A stretch of DNA of 38,203 bases from an uncultured Lachnospiraceae bacterium (GCA_947629585.1 CANREH010000020.1:1-38203), one strand, 5' to 3'; positions 1-8,964 are shown, counted from the first letter of the stretch. Numbers and translations: made by a program. Notes: generated by a model not told the origin, from the sequence alone.

Positions 1-115
1 TGCCAAGATAAATCTCTGACTCCGCTTTCGCCTGCGCCGGCAGCATAAACACTGCCAAAAGAACAGCTATTATCCTTGCAGACAGCATTTTTTTGCTTCC
101 AGTTTCTTTTTTCAT
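1..115 (-). CDS. Secreted protein, N-terminal fragment (runs off window)
   Basis: Only the first 38 codons are inside the window, so the function cannot be named. Translation from ATG at 115 gives a lysine-rich N-terminus, a hydrophobic core and an AQAKAES stretch, which is a typical Sec signal peptide with a likely cleavage after AKA. A GGTGGAG ribosome binding site sits just before the start, and a good promoter lies at 215-243. The product is therefore exported. It may be a cell-wall enzyme like its neighbours, but that is inference from context only. Confidence 0.75.
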   Translation of the reverse strand, partial: MKKETGSKKMLSARIIAVLLAVFMLPAQAKAESEIYLG

Positions 116-214
116 TTTCTCCACCTGCCATAAATGCCGGAACAAACATCTTATGGCTTATCCTTTCTTTGTTTTGTTTACTGTAAATTATGTTCCCTTT
201 CATATAACTTTTTT

Positions 215-243
215 ATTATATCATTTTCATTCCCTTGTTTCAA
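215..243 (-). promoter_or_regulatory. Sigma-A-type promoter of the partial secreted-protein gene
   Basis: On the minus strand, TTGAAA (238-243) and TATAAT (215-220) are separated by exactly 17 bases. The -35 box starts right after the stop codon of the GH3 gene, so the downstream gene has its own promoter. The leader of about 95 bases contains a 7-bp inverted repeat (GCCATAA/TTATGGC) near the ribosome binding site. Confidence 0.7.
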
Positions 244-1506
244 CTATGTTTCCCCACCAAACAATCCTCTCTTTACCTTCACCCGCAAAATCCGCTCTAC
301 GGACTCATTGATCTGCTTTTCCGGAATCGTTCCCTCTTTCACGGCGTCTAAAACGCCCTGAAAGGCCTCTTTGTAGTTCTGCGGCATTAACACAATATCG
401 GCTCCCGCCTGAATGGATGCCACAGCCGCAGATGCTGCCGTGTATTCCGAAGTAATCGCCGCCATATCCATGGCGTCCGTAATAATCACGCCGTCATACT
501 CAAACTCTGTCCGCAGAATGCTTTTCATTACAATCTCGGACATGCTCGCCGGTTTTGTGTCTTCTGTCACGCGGCTGATAGAAATATGGGAAACCATGAT
601 GAAATCCGCCCCTGCCTTCATGCCCCGCTGAAACGGCTTAAAATCTGTCTTCCGCAGGTTCGTGATATCCTTTTCGAGGTTCACCGCCCCTTTGTGGGTA
701 TCACCGGTGGAGCTTCCCTGTCCCGGAAAATGCTTCAGCGTGGCGCTGACATTCATGCTCTGAATTCCCCCCACAAAACCCTCCACCATATCCGATACCA
801 GCTCCGTGTCCGAGCCAAACGAACGGTTCCCGATTTCTTCGTTCAATTCGGATGTATTAATATCCGCAACCGGGGCAAAATCCACGTTAAACCCCAGGGA
901 AGCGATGTCCCTTCCTATGGTTTCCCCGATTTCCTGCGCATAGCCCGCGTCTCCTTGTTTCCCTACCTCTTCCATCGGAGGGAACGCTGAGGTTTTCATG
1001 TTCCTATTGCTCCCGATTCTCGCCACGTCCCCGCCTTCCTCGTCCACGGTCACAAACAGGGGATACGGGCTGGCTTCCTGGAGCCCGGCATTCAGCCTCA
1101 GCACCTGCTTCCTTTTTTCAATATTTCTTGCAAATAAAATCACGCCGCCCGCAGGGTATTTCTTCAGCGTCTTTTTCATCTTTTTGGTGCATTTACGAAA
1201 TTCATAATAACTTCCCTGGGAATCGTCCAGCAGCTCCAGGTTGACGATAAACATCTGCCCTATTTTTTCTTCCAGCGTCATTTTCTGCAGAAGCTCCTGC
1301 GCTTTCCCCAGAATCGTCGCCGTGTCCGTCACTTCTTTCCTGTCTGCATAAGCCCGTTCCTTTAAGGTTTTCTTTTCTTTTTCTTCCTCTTTCGCAGGCT
1401 CGCCGCCGGAAGGGTCCGGAAGCTTTACAAGCTCAGCAGAAAACAGGCTGCACCCCGATAATACCACGGAAAATAAACACAATAAAACTGCTAATTTTTT
1501 ACTCAT
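244..1506 (-). CDS. Glycoside hydrolase family 3 lipoprotein, NagZ-like beta-N-acetylglucosaminidase
   Basis: Predicted to remove N-acetylglucosamine from peptidoglycan fragments outside the membrane. The N-terminus is a lipoprotein signal with lipobox LSGC (Cys19), followed by a charged linker of about 40 residues. The GH3 barrel occupies roughly residues 70-410. The family motif KHFPGQG is at 258-264, with the Asp-Thr-His dyad of the flexible loop at 269-271 (general acid/base in NagZ-type enzymes). The likely nucleophile is Asp344 in TDAMDM. At 420 residues it matches single-domain surface NagZ proteins of Firmicutes. It follows an L,D-transpeptidase gene by 21 bases and a CysQ-like gene upstream, which suggests a cell-wall operon. 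The exact substrate is inferred. Confidence 0.88.
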   Translation of the reverse strand: MSKKLAVLLCLFSVVLSGCSLFSAELVKLPDPSGGEPAKEEEKEKKTLKERAYADRKEVTDTATILGKAQELLQKMTLEEKIGQMFIVNLELLDDSQGSYYEFRKCTKKMKKTLKKYPAGGVILFARNIEKRKQVLRLNAGLQEASPYPLFVTVDEEGGDVARIGSNRNMKTSAFPPMEEVGKQGDAGYAQEIGETIGRDIASLGFNVDFAPVADINTSELNEEIGNRSFGSDTELVSDMVEGFVGGIQSMNVSATLKHFPGQGSSTGDTHKGAVNLEKDITNLRKTDFKPFQRGMKAGADFIMVSHISISRVTEDTKPASMSEIVMKSILRTEFEYDGVIITDAMDMAAITSEYTAASAAVASIQAGADIVLMPQNYKEAFQGVLDAVKEGTIPEKQINESVERILRVKVKRGLFGGET

Positions 1507-1527
1507 ATCCGCCCTTTATCTTTCCTG

Positions 1528-2889
1528 TTACTTATCATACACAACAACCGGCATTCCCGGCTCGATCGTTTTAAAAATTTTCTTTGCTGCGCTGTAAGGC
1601 AGGTTCACGCAGCCGTGGGAACCGCTGTACTTATAAATCTCCCCGCCAAAGCTTCCCCTCCAGGAAGCGTCATGCAGCCCGACATTGCCGTTAAACGGCA
1701 TCCAGTACGAAACCGGAGAGGAATACCCCTCGCCTTCCAGTGTGGCGTCTCTTTCCAGATAGTTAATCGGGTAAATGCCTGTCGGCGTTCCCCGTCCCAG
1801 GCTGGTATTTCCTGACACGCAGTCCGTGCTGACCTTGACTTCTCCGTCAATGAACACCCAGACATGCTGCTCCTTTAAGCTGATTTCAATGTAAGTGTCC
1901 CCGATGTCATCTTTATCCCGCACATAGCCGCGGAAAGAATACGCCGGCTCCATCGTGACGTCTTCCCCGGCTTTAATCGCCTCTTCCAGCTTTACAATCG
2001 TGTCGCCGTTATGGATCATCCAGCCATAGCTGCCGCCGCTCACCTTAATCTTCCTGCCGTCGTGCGTCGTAAACTTCCGCTCCTTCCCATAGGTGTCATA
2101 GGTCTTGGAAATTTCCTGGAGGTATGTGCGCATGGCTGTCTCGTCAAAGGTTACGCTGCCGTCCTCTCCTACCTGCATCCAGCTCTGGATCATGGTTGAA
2201 GTGATTTTCTCCTTGCGGTCGCTGAAATCAAGCGTGATCGTAATCATATATTTATTCAGATCTTTTACCTTCTGCAATAATTCGGCATCGTCGCTTAATA
2301 CCGCAGGAGAATCCAGATAGCAGGACTCCAGATCCACTTCTTCCTCGCCTTCCTGCAATGCTTTTTTTACCAGCTTGGCAGCGGCCTCCACATTAAAGTA
2401 ATTGCCGTAGATTTCTTTTTTAATTTTATATTTTCCTGTTTTTTTATTGAATACAATTTTAGCATCCTGAGAATCTATGATTTCCTGAGAATCCAATACA
2501 GACTTCATTTGATCTTTAATGACTTTATCATCCGTCTTTAATTCATAATCTACCTGATAATCCTTCGACCGGAATAAATTGGTAATCGCCTGGCTGTTAG
2601 AAAGCGCTTCCTCTAACTGATTTCCAAAATCATAAGAGACACCGAGCTCCTCCGCCGTAAACGATACCTTAAGCCCTTCCCGCCCGGTAATTGTCACGCC
2701 CTTATCCTCAATCGCCGATAACAGCTCCGTCTCCACCTGCGTCACCGTCTTGCTGGTGCAGTCAATGCTGTTGATCATCGTGCCGGAATAAAACTTATCA
2801 TTATTCTGGATGTAAATAAATCCCAGCGCAATCGCCCCGAGAAACAGCATACTGACAGCGCCGACAAAAACCCATAATAATTTCTTCAT
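1528..2889 (-). CDS. L,D-transpeptidase (YkuD) with peptidoglycan-binding domains
   Basis: Predicted to form 3-3 crosslinks in peptidoglycan or attach proteins to it. An N-terminal membrane anchor (residues about 5-25) is followed by a long extracellular region like the PG_binding_4 repeats found before YkuD domains in clostridia. The C-terminal YkuD domain carries SHGCVNLP, with catalytic His425 and Cys427. I chose ATG at 2889. The GTG nine bases upstream overlaps the AAGGAG ribosome binding site, while the ATG is spaced 8 bases from it. The protein is 453 residues. The short gaps to the CysQ-like gene upstream and the GH3 gene downstream suggest co-transcription. Confidence 0.9.
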   Translation of the reverse strand: MKKLLWVFVGAVSMLFLGAIALGFIYIQNNDKFYSGTMINSIDCTSKTVTQVETELLSAIEDKGVTITGREGLKVSFTAEELGVSYDFGNQLEEALSNSQAITNLFRSKDYQVDYELKTDDKVIKDQMKSVLDSQEIIDSQDAKIVFNKKTGKYKIKKEIYGNYFNVEAAAKLVKKALQEGEEEVDLESCYLDSPAVLSDDAELLQKVKDLNKYMITITLDFSDRKEKITSTMIQSWMQVGEDGSVTFDETAMRTYLQEISKTYDTYGKERKFTTHDGRKIKVSGGSYGWMIHNGDTIVKLEEAIKAGEDVTMEPAYSFRGYVRDKDDIGDTYIEISLKEQHVWVFIDGEVKVSTDCVSGNTSLGRGTPTGIYPINYLERDATLEGEGYSSPVSYWMPFNGNVGLHDASWRGSFGGEIYKYSGSHGCVNLPYSAAKKIFKTIEPGMPVVVYDK

Positions 2890-2918
2890 GAATGCCACTC
2901 CTTATCTGCCTGCAATCC

Positions 2919-3701
2919 TTATAAAGACATATAGTTTTCCTTGCAGTTAATAATATAAAATCCCTTTGCATTTAAGCTGTCTTCCCTGTTGTAAAGCATT
3001 TCCGTATTATCCATCTGCATAAAAACAGCGCCCGCTTCCTCAGCAATGCACTGCATTGCCGCCGTGTCCCATTCCATCGTCGGGTTATAGCGGTAATAAA
3101 CCTCCGCATCCCCGCGCGCCACCATACAGCCCTTTAAGGAACTGCCGACACTAACAAAATTAGTCAGATGGTATTTTTCCAAAAGCCTGTCCATCTGCTC
3201 ACAGCCATGAGAATTGCTCATCACGACACGGAGATCCTCTGTACGCTTGGAAACATGGAGCTTCTTTTCTTCTCCGTCCCTTGTCCTTAAAAAAGCGCCT
3301 TTCCCTTTCCGGGCATAATAAAGCTCTCCCGCCGCCGGGACATAGATCACGCCCAGAATGCTTCTGTGCTGATAAGAAAGCGCGATGTTCACCGTAAACT
3401 GCCCGTTCCTTTTCAAAAACTCTTTCGTTCCGTCCAAAGGATCGACAACAAAACAGTAATCGTTCTTAAGCCGTTCCTTATGATCCTTTTCTTCCTCCGA
3501 AAGCATGGCAATATCCGGGAACTCCTTTGTAAGCCTCTCTACAATCAGTCTGTTGGAAGCCTTGTCCGCCGCCGTCAACGGCATATCCCCTTCCTTATAC
3601 TCTACCTGCATATCTTCGCAGGAATTGTAGATCTCCATAATCGCTTCCCCTGCCGTTATGGAAATTTCCTTGCATACTTCCAAAATCTTTTCCAAATCCA
3701 T
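2919..3701 (-). CDS. cysQ: 3'(2'),5'-bisphosphate nucleotidase, CysQ-like inositol monophosphatase family
   Basis: Expected to hydrolyse 3'-phosphoadenosine 5'-phosphate to AMP, recycling the by-product of sulfate assimilation or of acyl-carrier-protein maturation. The 260-residue protein has the family's metal sites: a Glu-Glu pair in LSEEEKD (about 69), DPLDGTKEF (about 88-96) and the C-terminal WDTAA. The FIG superfamily also includes inositol phosphatases, so substrate choice is inferred from the overall CysQ-like layout. It is probably the first gene of the group that continues into the L,D-transpeptidase and GH3 genes. The upstream gap (3702-3879) has no gene and only weak promoter-like hexamers. 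Confidence 0.82.
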   Translation of the reverse strand: MDLEKILEVCKEISITAGEAIMEIYNSCEDMQVEYKEGDMPLTAADKASNRLIVERLTKEFPDIAMLSEEEKDHKERLKNDYCFVVDPLDGTKEFLKRNGQFTVNIALSYQHRSILGVIYVPAAGELYYARKGKGAFLRTRDGEEKKLHVSKRTEDLRVVMSNSHGCEQMDRLLEKYHLTNFVSVGSSLKGCMVARGDAEVYYRYNPTMEWDTAAMQCIAEEAGAVFMQMDNTEMLYNREDSLNAKGFYIINCKENYMSL

Positions 3702-3879
3702 TCCTTGTACCAGCCTGCGCTTATCCTTTCTATATTTTTTGTTTGATCATTTTATAACAGCTTACCATCTTTTCTGCATTTTTTCAAACATTTTATCCAA
3801 GAGAACGGAAATTTTACAATTTGTACACTTTTCCCCGCTCACAGCCAAGAAAATTATGCAAACAAGCCGAACGATGGGT

Positions 3880-4164
3880 TTATCTGACATGGAAGCCATA
3901 TTCCCCTTCTTCCAGCGGGATTTCCTTAGAATCCATGCGGTCAATCATAATATAAGATCCCCGGTTGATTAAGACGAGCATTTTGTTAATCTGCTCCTCG
4001 GTTCCCTGCGCTTCCATCTCCACGGTACCGTCGCTGTTATTCCTCACCCATCCGGTAACGCCCAGCCCGTTGGCGGCATGGCTCGCCCGGTAACGAAACC
4101 CGACGCCCTGTACCCGTCCGGAAAAATGGATCTGTTTTCTGATCTTTTTTATCTCTGCCAACAA
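3880..4164 (-). CDS. acyP: Acylphosphatase
   Basis: Small cytoplasmic enzyme hydrolysing acyl phosphates. The family signature GRVQGVGFRY is present with its catalytic Arg, and the catalytic Asn lies in GWVRNNSDG. The ORF can start at TTG 4188 (102 residues). I prefer TTG at 4164, because an AAAGG ribosome binding site lies 8 bases before it and the resulting 94-residue length fits the family. The upstream TTG has no well-placed site. The gene follows the DUF4422 gene within about 20 bases, so the two are likely one transcript. The start is uncertain; the identity is not. Confidence 0.88.
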   Translation of the reverse strand: MLAEIKKIRKQIHFSGRVQGVGFRYRASHAANGLGVTGWVRNNSDGTVEMEAQGTEEQINKMLVLINRGSYIMIDRMDSKEIPLEEGEYGFHVR

Positions 4165-4181
4165 TAAGCCCGCCTTTCTTT

Positions 4182-5291
4182 CTACCAAATTCCCAGCGCT
4201 TCCATGCGTTTTTTCACGCTTTCCGCCTCATCCGTTTTACATAACACCGCTGCGGCAACCTCTGTCATCTCTCTGGATACCTCTTCCCTCTGGAGAAATT
4301 CCCGATCTTCTTTTGTCTCTTTTCCCCGCTTTATATGCTCCACTGCGCGGTTAAGTCCCGCAAAGAAACCCATGAGTTCCCGAAATTCACAGATTCTGTC
4401 TAAAATACAGCTTCCCCGCTTCTGGTACTCAAATTCACAGGCGGAAATCACCTGCATGGACAGCTTCAGCTCCCCGGTAATATCCGAAGCCTCCAACAGC
4501 ACATCCGGCCGCTTCTGCAGGGATGTTAAGAGAAATTCCTTCGCTCCTATAAAATCCTTCTGCCGGAAATAACCGGACAGCCGCTCTTTCATTTCTCTCG
4601 TCTCCGCTTTTTCTCCAATCATGCCGACCGTGCATTCACATACCTTTAATTTCTTAAAACGAATCCATACCAGCTGTAAAAATTCCGAAATAAACCCGAA
4701 TACCCGCTTATGGTAATCGTCATACGTTTCTACATTAATCCGCTCCTGCATTGCAGAAAAAATACCAAACAGCCACTCGCAGTACTCATCATAAAGCTGC
4801 TTTGAGGTCAAAAAAATATTCCCGAAATAACTTTCATTTCCATGCACCAGTTCCTCAAACAGCGGATAGATCTCCGGGGATTTCTCCCGGATCACATCCG
4901 CCGCCGCATCCAGATCCTTTTTATGGTGAACCTCGGCAAACCCGTCATAGTAAGAATTCTTTAACTCTACCCGCTTTGTCGTAATCATATCATATTTTTT
5001 AAAAAGCTCCCGGTACTCCGCTTCCGTAAAGACCAGGTTCTGCGCATTCACCAGATAACGGCGGTAATGGCATGTCCCGACATACTCTAAGTCCCGTACA
5101 TTTTTCCATACCCAGTAAAGCCCGGTCAGCTCGCTGTAATATCGGTTAAGCTCCGAAATATTCTCCCCGGTATCATCCCCGGAATAGCCAAGATCCTCTG
5201 ATAAGGCGCGCCCAACCTGCAGCGGGACATACATCTTATCCGATGGCACATCAAATTTTTTATGCGTCATGGTATAAATCCGTAAAAACAT
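4182..5291 (-). CDS. DUF4422 protein, putative glycosyltransferase-like (capsule/exopolysaccharide type)
   Basis: The first 250 or so residues match DUF4422, found in capsular and exopolysaccharide loci and thought to act in glycan assembly. Characteristic stretches are the N-terminal IYTMTHKKF, a GENISELNRYYSELTG segment and the TCHYRRYL block. A C-terminal extension of about 120 residues is helical and charged and I do not recognise it. No other polysaccharide genes are nearby. It sits 8 bases downstream of a 2-hydroxyacyl-CoA dehydratase activator gene and just upstream of acylphosphatase, an odd setting for a capsule gene. The catalytic role is inferred from the family name only. Confidence 0.75.
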   Translation of the reverse strand: MFLRIYTMTHKKFDVPSDKMYVPLQVGRALSEDLGYSGDDTGENISELNRYYSELTGLYWVWKNVRDLEYVGTCHYRRYLVNAQNLVFTEAEYRELFKKYDMITTKRVELKNSYYDGFAEVHHKKDLDAAADVIREKSPEIYPLFEELVHGNESYFGNIFLTSKQLYDEYCEWLFGIFSAMQERINVETYDDYHKRVFGFISEFLQLVWIRFKKLKVCECTVGMIGEKAETREMKERLSGYFRQKDFIGAKEFLLTSLQKRPDVLLEASDITGELKLSMQVISACEFEYQKRGSCILDRICEFRELMGFFAGLNRAVEHIKRGKETKEDREFLQREEVSREMTEVAAAVLCKTDEAESVKKRMEALGIW

Positions 5292-5299
5292 ACTCTACC

Positions 5300-6961
5300 T
5301 CAACAATGTTCCAATGCATAAATAGCGGCCCCTGCCGCTCCGACAATCTCCGGCTCCGGGCAGATATAAAGCTTTGCCTTAAGTTTATCCTCGACCGCGC
5401 GGACAACGCCCGGATTCTTCGCCACGCCTCCGGTCATCATATAATCTGGAATCAGCCCGACCCGCTTTAACAGGGAATAGGATTTATTGGCAATCGCCCG
5501 GCAGATGCCGTTGGCAATGTCCGCCTTTTCCTTATTATTGGCAATCAAAGAAATTACCTCCGATTCCGCAAATACCGTACACATGCTGGTAATCTCGATT
5601 TCCTCCTTCGACTTTAACGCCTCCGGCCCCACTTCGCTGATGTCGATTTCCAGCGTCCTTGCAATCGCTTCCAAAAACCGCCCCGTTCCGGCGGCGCATT
5701 TATCATTCATCACAAAATCCACAACTTCCCCGTTTTCATCTAAGCGGATCGCCTTGCTGTCCTGCCCGCCGATATCCAGAATCGTCCGGATCTTCGGATT
5801 AAAATAATGCGCTCCCTTTCCGTGGCAGCTAATCTCTGTCACATTTTCGTCCGCAAACGGGATACTGACGCGTCCGTATCCGGTGGAGACAATCTTTGCC
5901 AGATCCTCCCGTTTTAACCCCGCCTTCTCTAATACAAGCTCCAGTACCTTCTGCGCACTCTCGCCCGATTTTGCCCCGGTCCTCACCACGGCAAACGCCT
6001 TAATTTCTCGTTTTTCATCCATAATGACTGCGTTGGTTGAAGTCGATCCGCTGTCAATTCCCAGTACATACATGGCCTTCCCTCCTGTCACTTTCTTTTC
6101 TGCCTTTTCTGCCGGGGCAAGCGATTCCAAAAACGCCTCCATGCGGGTCAGGATCTGCCCGTAGCTCTGGCTGGTATTATCCGTTTCCAATAACAGCATC
6201 GGCTTTTTTAAGATTTCCTTTAACCAGGCATATTCATAGGAATAATTATCACAAAACTGCACAGTATGATAGACAATCCCGTCCACGCTGTCCGCGTATT
6301 CCTCCATCAGCTTTTCCCGATTCGCCGCCGCCTTCATCCGCATACACGGGAACTGCCGCAGAAGCCCGTGTACATAATCAGACACCACTTCTTTTCCGGT
6401 CTCAAACCGTCTCTGCAGTCCCGTGCAGGTTAAGTCAAACGCAACGGAAACCTGATGTTCTTCTAAAATCTTCGCAATATTGGGGTTGGCCCTTGCGCCG
6501 AGTATGCCGATATTGAGCCGATCCTTTTTGAGCGAAAGCATTGGCTCCGCCGTACCTTTCTTTTTCTCCAATACTTCCTTTAACTTTTCTTCAGAAAACT
6601 TCTTTCCGCTGAAATCCTCATAAGCTTTGATAAATTCCAAAATCCTCTGCTCATACAGCTTTCTCCCGGCGCCTCCCGTAATCCTCGGCACGTCCAGGAT
6701 ATATAAAAACATTTCCGGTTTTTTCTCTTTTAAAACATCATAAAGCCTTCTTACGCTGTCACAGCAGGTTGTCAGCACAATTCCTTCATATTTTCCCGAC
6801 AGCGCTTCTTCCAGCACGCCCTTGACAAAACTGCAGATATTCGGGTGCATCATGGCATCCGCCTGTTCAAACGAAGTCACTTCCGGCTGGATTCTTTCCA
6901 GTTTTTCACCAAACGCTTCTAAAATCTCAACCGGCGTATACTTACAGATATAACCGATCAT
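5300..6961 (-). CDS. Fusion of 2-hydroxyacyl-CoA dehydratase B-like subunit and BadF/HgdC-type ATPase activator
   Basis: Residues 1-285 resemble the HgdB/FldC-type dehydratase subunit, with cysteines at about 6, 43, 66, 67, 206 and 237 as possible cluster ligands. Residues 298-553 are a complete activator of the ASKHA ATPase fold. It has a phosphate loop (GIDSGSTSTN), DIGGQDSK, and the two cysteines that bridge a [4Fe-4S] cluster in the activator homodimer (Cys422 in DKCAAGTG, Cys461 in SMCTVF). The activator uses ATP hydrolysis to fire a low-potential electron into the dehydratase. Start at 6961 is chosen because AAGGAG lies 8 bases upstream; the longer reading abuts its own ribosome site. 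It follows the A-like subunit gene and likely works with it. The substrate is unknown. Confidence 0.85.
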   Translation of the reverse strand: MIGYICKYTPVEILEAFGEKLERIQPEVTSFEQADAMMHPNICSFVKGVLEEALSGKYEGIVLTTCCDSVRRLYDVLKEKKPEMFLYILDVPRITGGAGRKLYEQRILEFIKAYEDFSGKKFSEEKLKEVLEKKKGTAEPMLSLKKDRLNIGILGARANPNIAKILEEHQVSVAFDLTCTGLQRRFETGKEVVSDYVHGLLRQFPCMRMKAAANREKLMEEYADSVDGIVYHTVQFCDNYSYEYAWLKEILKKPMLLLETDNTSQSYGQILTRMEAFLESLAPAEKAEKKVTGGKAMYVLGIDSGSTSTNAVIMDEKREIKAFAVVRTGAKSGESAQKVLELVLEKAGLKREDLAKIVSTGYGRVSIPFADENVTEISCHGKGAHYFNPKIRTILDIGGQDSKAIRLDENGEVVDFVMNDKCAAGTGRFLEAIARTLEIDISEVGPEALKSKEEIEITSMCTVFAESEVISLIANNKEKADIANGICRAIANKSYSLLKRVGLIPDYMMTGGVAKNPGVVRAVEDKLKAKLYICPEPEIVGAAGAAIYALEHC

Positions 6962-7039
6962 CTGGTTCTCTCCTTCCTGATTCTTTTCATGGGAACCCCT
7001 GTTCATCTCCTGCGGCCGCTTCCCCGGGAAACGGCAATA

Positions 7040-8296
7040 TCACTCCAGCATTTCCAAAAATGCTTCCAGCCTTGTCTTAATCTGCCCGTCATGGCTGTTC
7101 CTTTTATCAATGCCATCCCCGTCAAGAATCAGCATTGGCACATCCCGTTTCTTCATTTCTTCCTTTAATAAAATGCTGCCCCCGGAAGCCTGCTTACAGC
7201 CCCAGTGGTTAAAATGGATCACCGCATCCGGCCGGTAAAGCTCCATTAATTCCAAAACCCGTTTGGTCTTCTGCTTATAAGAGCCGTTAAACACGTTTCG
7301 GAGCAATTTTTCTGCAAGGGCTTCATACGGCCTTTCCACATCCAGCTCCTCGTCACAGTCCAGCACAATATCGGAAGCAAGCACCTGATAATCCCTGCTG
7401 CTGTTAAAATAATGCTGCAAAGTCTCCTGATAAAACGGTATTAAATGCACCCATAAAATCTTTTTCCCTTCAAATACAGGGTTTCCTTCTATCTCTTTAT
7501 TCATAAACTGTATCAGTTCTAAAAATTCCTGTTTCCCCATTAAAAGATGGACGCCCATCATTAAATAAAGCTGGCTCACTACCTCGCCCGGATAATAATG
7601 CACCTGAAGAAGCTGATACAGTTTCTTTAGTTCCTTCCTTGTTTCATTCTCTGTCTCAAGCTCCTGCCTGAGCTTTCCCATATCAAACGGCTTTCCCAGA
7701 ACCTTTTCCATTTTCTGCACCATCTCTTCTAACTGTCCCGCCAAATAGCCAACCGCTGCCTCGTCATCCTTATAAGGCACGTCAAGCAGAGTAAACCCGA
7801 CCCCTTTCTTCTTCTGCAGAAAACGGAACGTATTTAAGTTCCCGTCACAGGAAAGCGAAGTCGTAACCGCATAGGACGGCGCAGGGACTACTCCGCTTGT
7901 CACAGCCCCTACAAATGTCTTATGATAAGAACAGAGCGTCGGCGCAACCCCGAGATCCTGCGCAAAGTCAATAAAATAATCCTCCAGATGATACCCGGTC
8001 AGAAAACACGCCAGACATTCTATGGAAAGGCTGTTCATCCCAAAAGCGTGCATAATCTCACAGGGAGCAAAAATATTTCCCCATACATAGCTGTCCTTGT
8101 GGCTCAGGGAATCCGCCACCAGCCTCATCATCATATTTTCAAGCTTCTGGTAGCCTGCCGCAATCCCTTTCTTGGGAAGGAACCTTGTCCTGAAACAGTT
8201 TGCTTTAAACCCCATTAACATCCGGTCCCATCCCTTTTCCGGCTCTTCCTGTGCTTTTTTATTCGCATATTGTATAAATTTTTCTACAATTTCCAT
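7040..8296 (-). CDS. 2-hydroxyacyl-CoA dehydratase family subunit (HgdA/HgdB-like)
   Basis: Iron-sulfur protein of the COG1775 family, 418 residues. Candidate ligands are Cys79 in APCEIMH, Cys94/Cys97, Cys122 in TLCSYHK, Cys150 in LSCDGN and the late WGCKQ motif. In known systems such subunits dehydrate 2-hydroxyacyl-CoA or, in double-cubane proteins, reduce small molecules, in both cases driven by an ATP-dependent activator. That activator is encoded in the next gene, 78 bases downstream. No CoA-transferase, acyl-CoA dehydrogenase or electron-transfer flavoprotein gene is adjacent, so an amino-acid fermentation role cannot be assigned. A double-cubane-type reductase is an alternative. Confidence 0.8.
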   Translation of the reverse strand: MEIVEKFIQYANKKAQEEPEKGWDRMLMGFKANCFRTRFLPKKGIAAGYQKLENMMMRLVADSLSHKDSYVWGNIFAPCEIMHAFGMNSLSIECLACFLTGYHLEDYFIDFAQDLGVAPTLCSYHKTFVGAVTSGVVPAPSYAVTTSLSCDGNLNTFRFLQKKKGVGFTLLDVPYKDDEAAVGYLAGQLEEMVQKMEKVLGKPFDMGKLRQELETENETRKELKKLYQLLQVHYYPGEVVSQLYLMMGVHLLMGKQEFLELIQFMNKEIEGNPVFEGKKILWVHLIPFYQETLQHYFNSSRDYQVLASDIVLDCDEELDVERPYEALAEKLLRNVFNGSYKQKTKRVLELMELYRPDAVIHFNHWGCKQASGGSILLKEEMKKRDVPMLILDGDGIDKRNSHDGQIKTRLEAFLEMLE

Positions 8297-8456
8297 TCTC
8301 CCATAACCACCTTATTTCCTCGCGTAAACGAGATGCATCGCGGCATTCGCCAAATTGACAAACAAGCTTGTCAGCCTGGCTCATTGCTCGCGTAAATCAA
8401 AAGAGACGTGCAAGGCACATCTCTTTTGCTGTTTTCTTGAACTATTACATCTTATA
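8297..8456. other. Intergenic segment with terminator and GCGAGCAAT-type motif
   Basis: The stretch between khpA and the dehydratase gene holds a terminator (8399-8427), a TGACAA/TTGTCA inverted repeat near 8357-8373, and the motif ATTGCTCGCGTAAA beside the terminator. A near copy of this motif (ATTGCTCGCATAAA) sits beside the terminator at 15.7 kb. No ORF with a ribosome binding site is present. Confidence 0.5.
8399..8427 (-). terminator. Rho-independent terminator after khpA
   Basis: A 13-bp stem, AAAAGAGACGTGC pairing with GCACATCTCTTTT (one wobble), encloses a 3-base loop. On the minus strand the stem's 3' arm ends in a T run. It ends the ylxM-ffh-rpsP-khpA transcript and separates it from the dehydratase genes. 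Confidence 0.8.
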
Positions 8457-8699
8457 TTACTGCTGAATTTCAACAACGACCCGCTTGTCTTCCCGGGAAG
8501 CTGCCGCCTTCACTACGGTACGGAGTGCCTTCGCAATCCTGCCCTGCTTTCCAATGACCTTACCCATGTCATCCGCATTGACAGTTAAGTGGACAACGAT
8601 TGTCTCTCTGTCCTCTTCTTTTTCTACCGTTTCACTGACCACAACTTCCTCCGGGTGATCAACCAAAGCGCAGGCAATAATTTTCACTAATTCTTTCAT
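8457..8699 (-). CDS. khpA: KH-domain RNA-binding protein KhpA
   Basis: An 80-residue protein made of one KH domain. The GXXG loop is visible in KVIGKQGRIAKAL at about residues 47-59. In Firmicutes KhpA binds RNA, often with KhpB/EloR, and affects division and cell elongation. A longer open frame reaches 8876, but it overlaps rpsP. ATG at 8699 has GGTGGA two bases upstream and gives the family's normal length. The gene follows rpsP as in most Firmicutes, but rimM, trmD and rplS do not come next; a terminator does. Confidence 0.92.
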   Translation of the reverse strand: MKELVKIIACALVDHPEEVVVSETVEKEEDRETIVVHLTVNADDMGKVIGKQGRIAKALRTVVKAAASREDKRVVVEIQQ

Positions 8700-8721
8700 T
8701 TTCCACCGGCCTTTCCAACGA

Positions 8722-8964
8722 TTACATAATGCCAGCTTTTTTAAATAACTTTCCAACAATTTCCGTTGGCTGTGCGCCATTAGACAACCATTTTTTCGCT
8801 GCTTCTTCATCAACTCTGAAAACGCTTGGCTCCTGTGTCGGATCGTAAATACCGATTTCTTCAATGAACTTGCCATCTCTCGGAGATCTGGAATCAGCTA
8901 CAATAACTCTATAAAAAGGAGCTTTTTTCTGTCCTAATCTCTTTAATCTGATTTTTACTGCCAT
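8722..8964 (-). CDS. rpsP: 30S ribosomal protein S16
   Basis: Small-subunit ribosomal protein, 80 residues, full length. The N-terminal [19 protein letters not shown] and the following [14 protein letters not shown] stretch are diagnostic. An AGGAGGTG ribosome binding site precedes the ATG. The gene lies between ffh and khpA in the conserved order. Confidence 0.97.
   Translation of the reverse strand: MAVKIRLKRLGQKKAPFYRVIVADSRSPRDGKFIEEIGIYDPTQEPSVFRVDEEAAKKWLSNGAQPTEIVGKLFKKAGIM

Noticed and set aside
586..990. 134-codon plus-strand frame
   Set aside because: Antisense shadow of the GH3 gene, whose catalytic motifs are intact.
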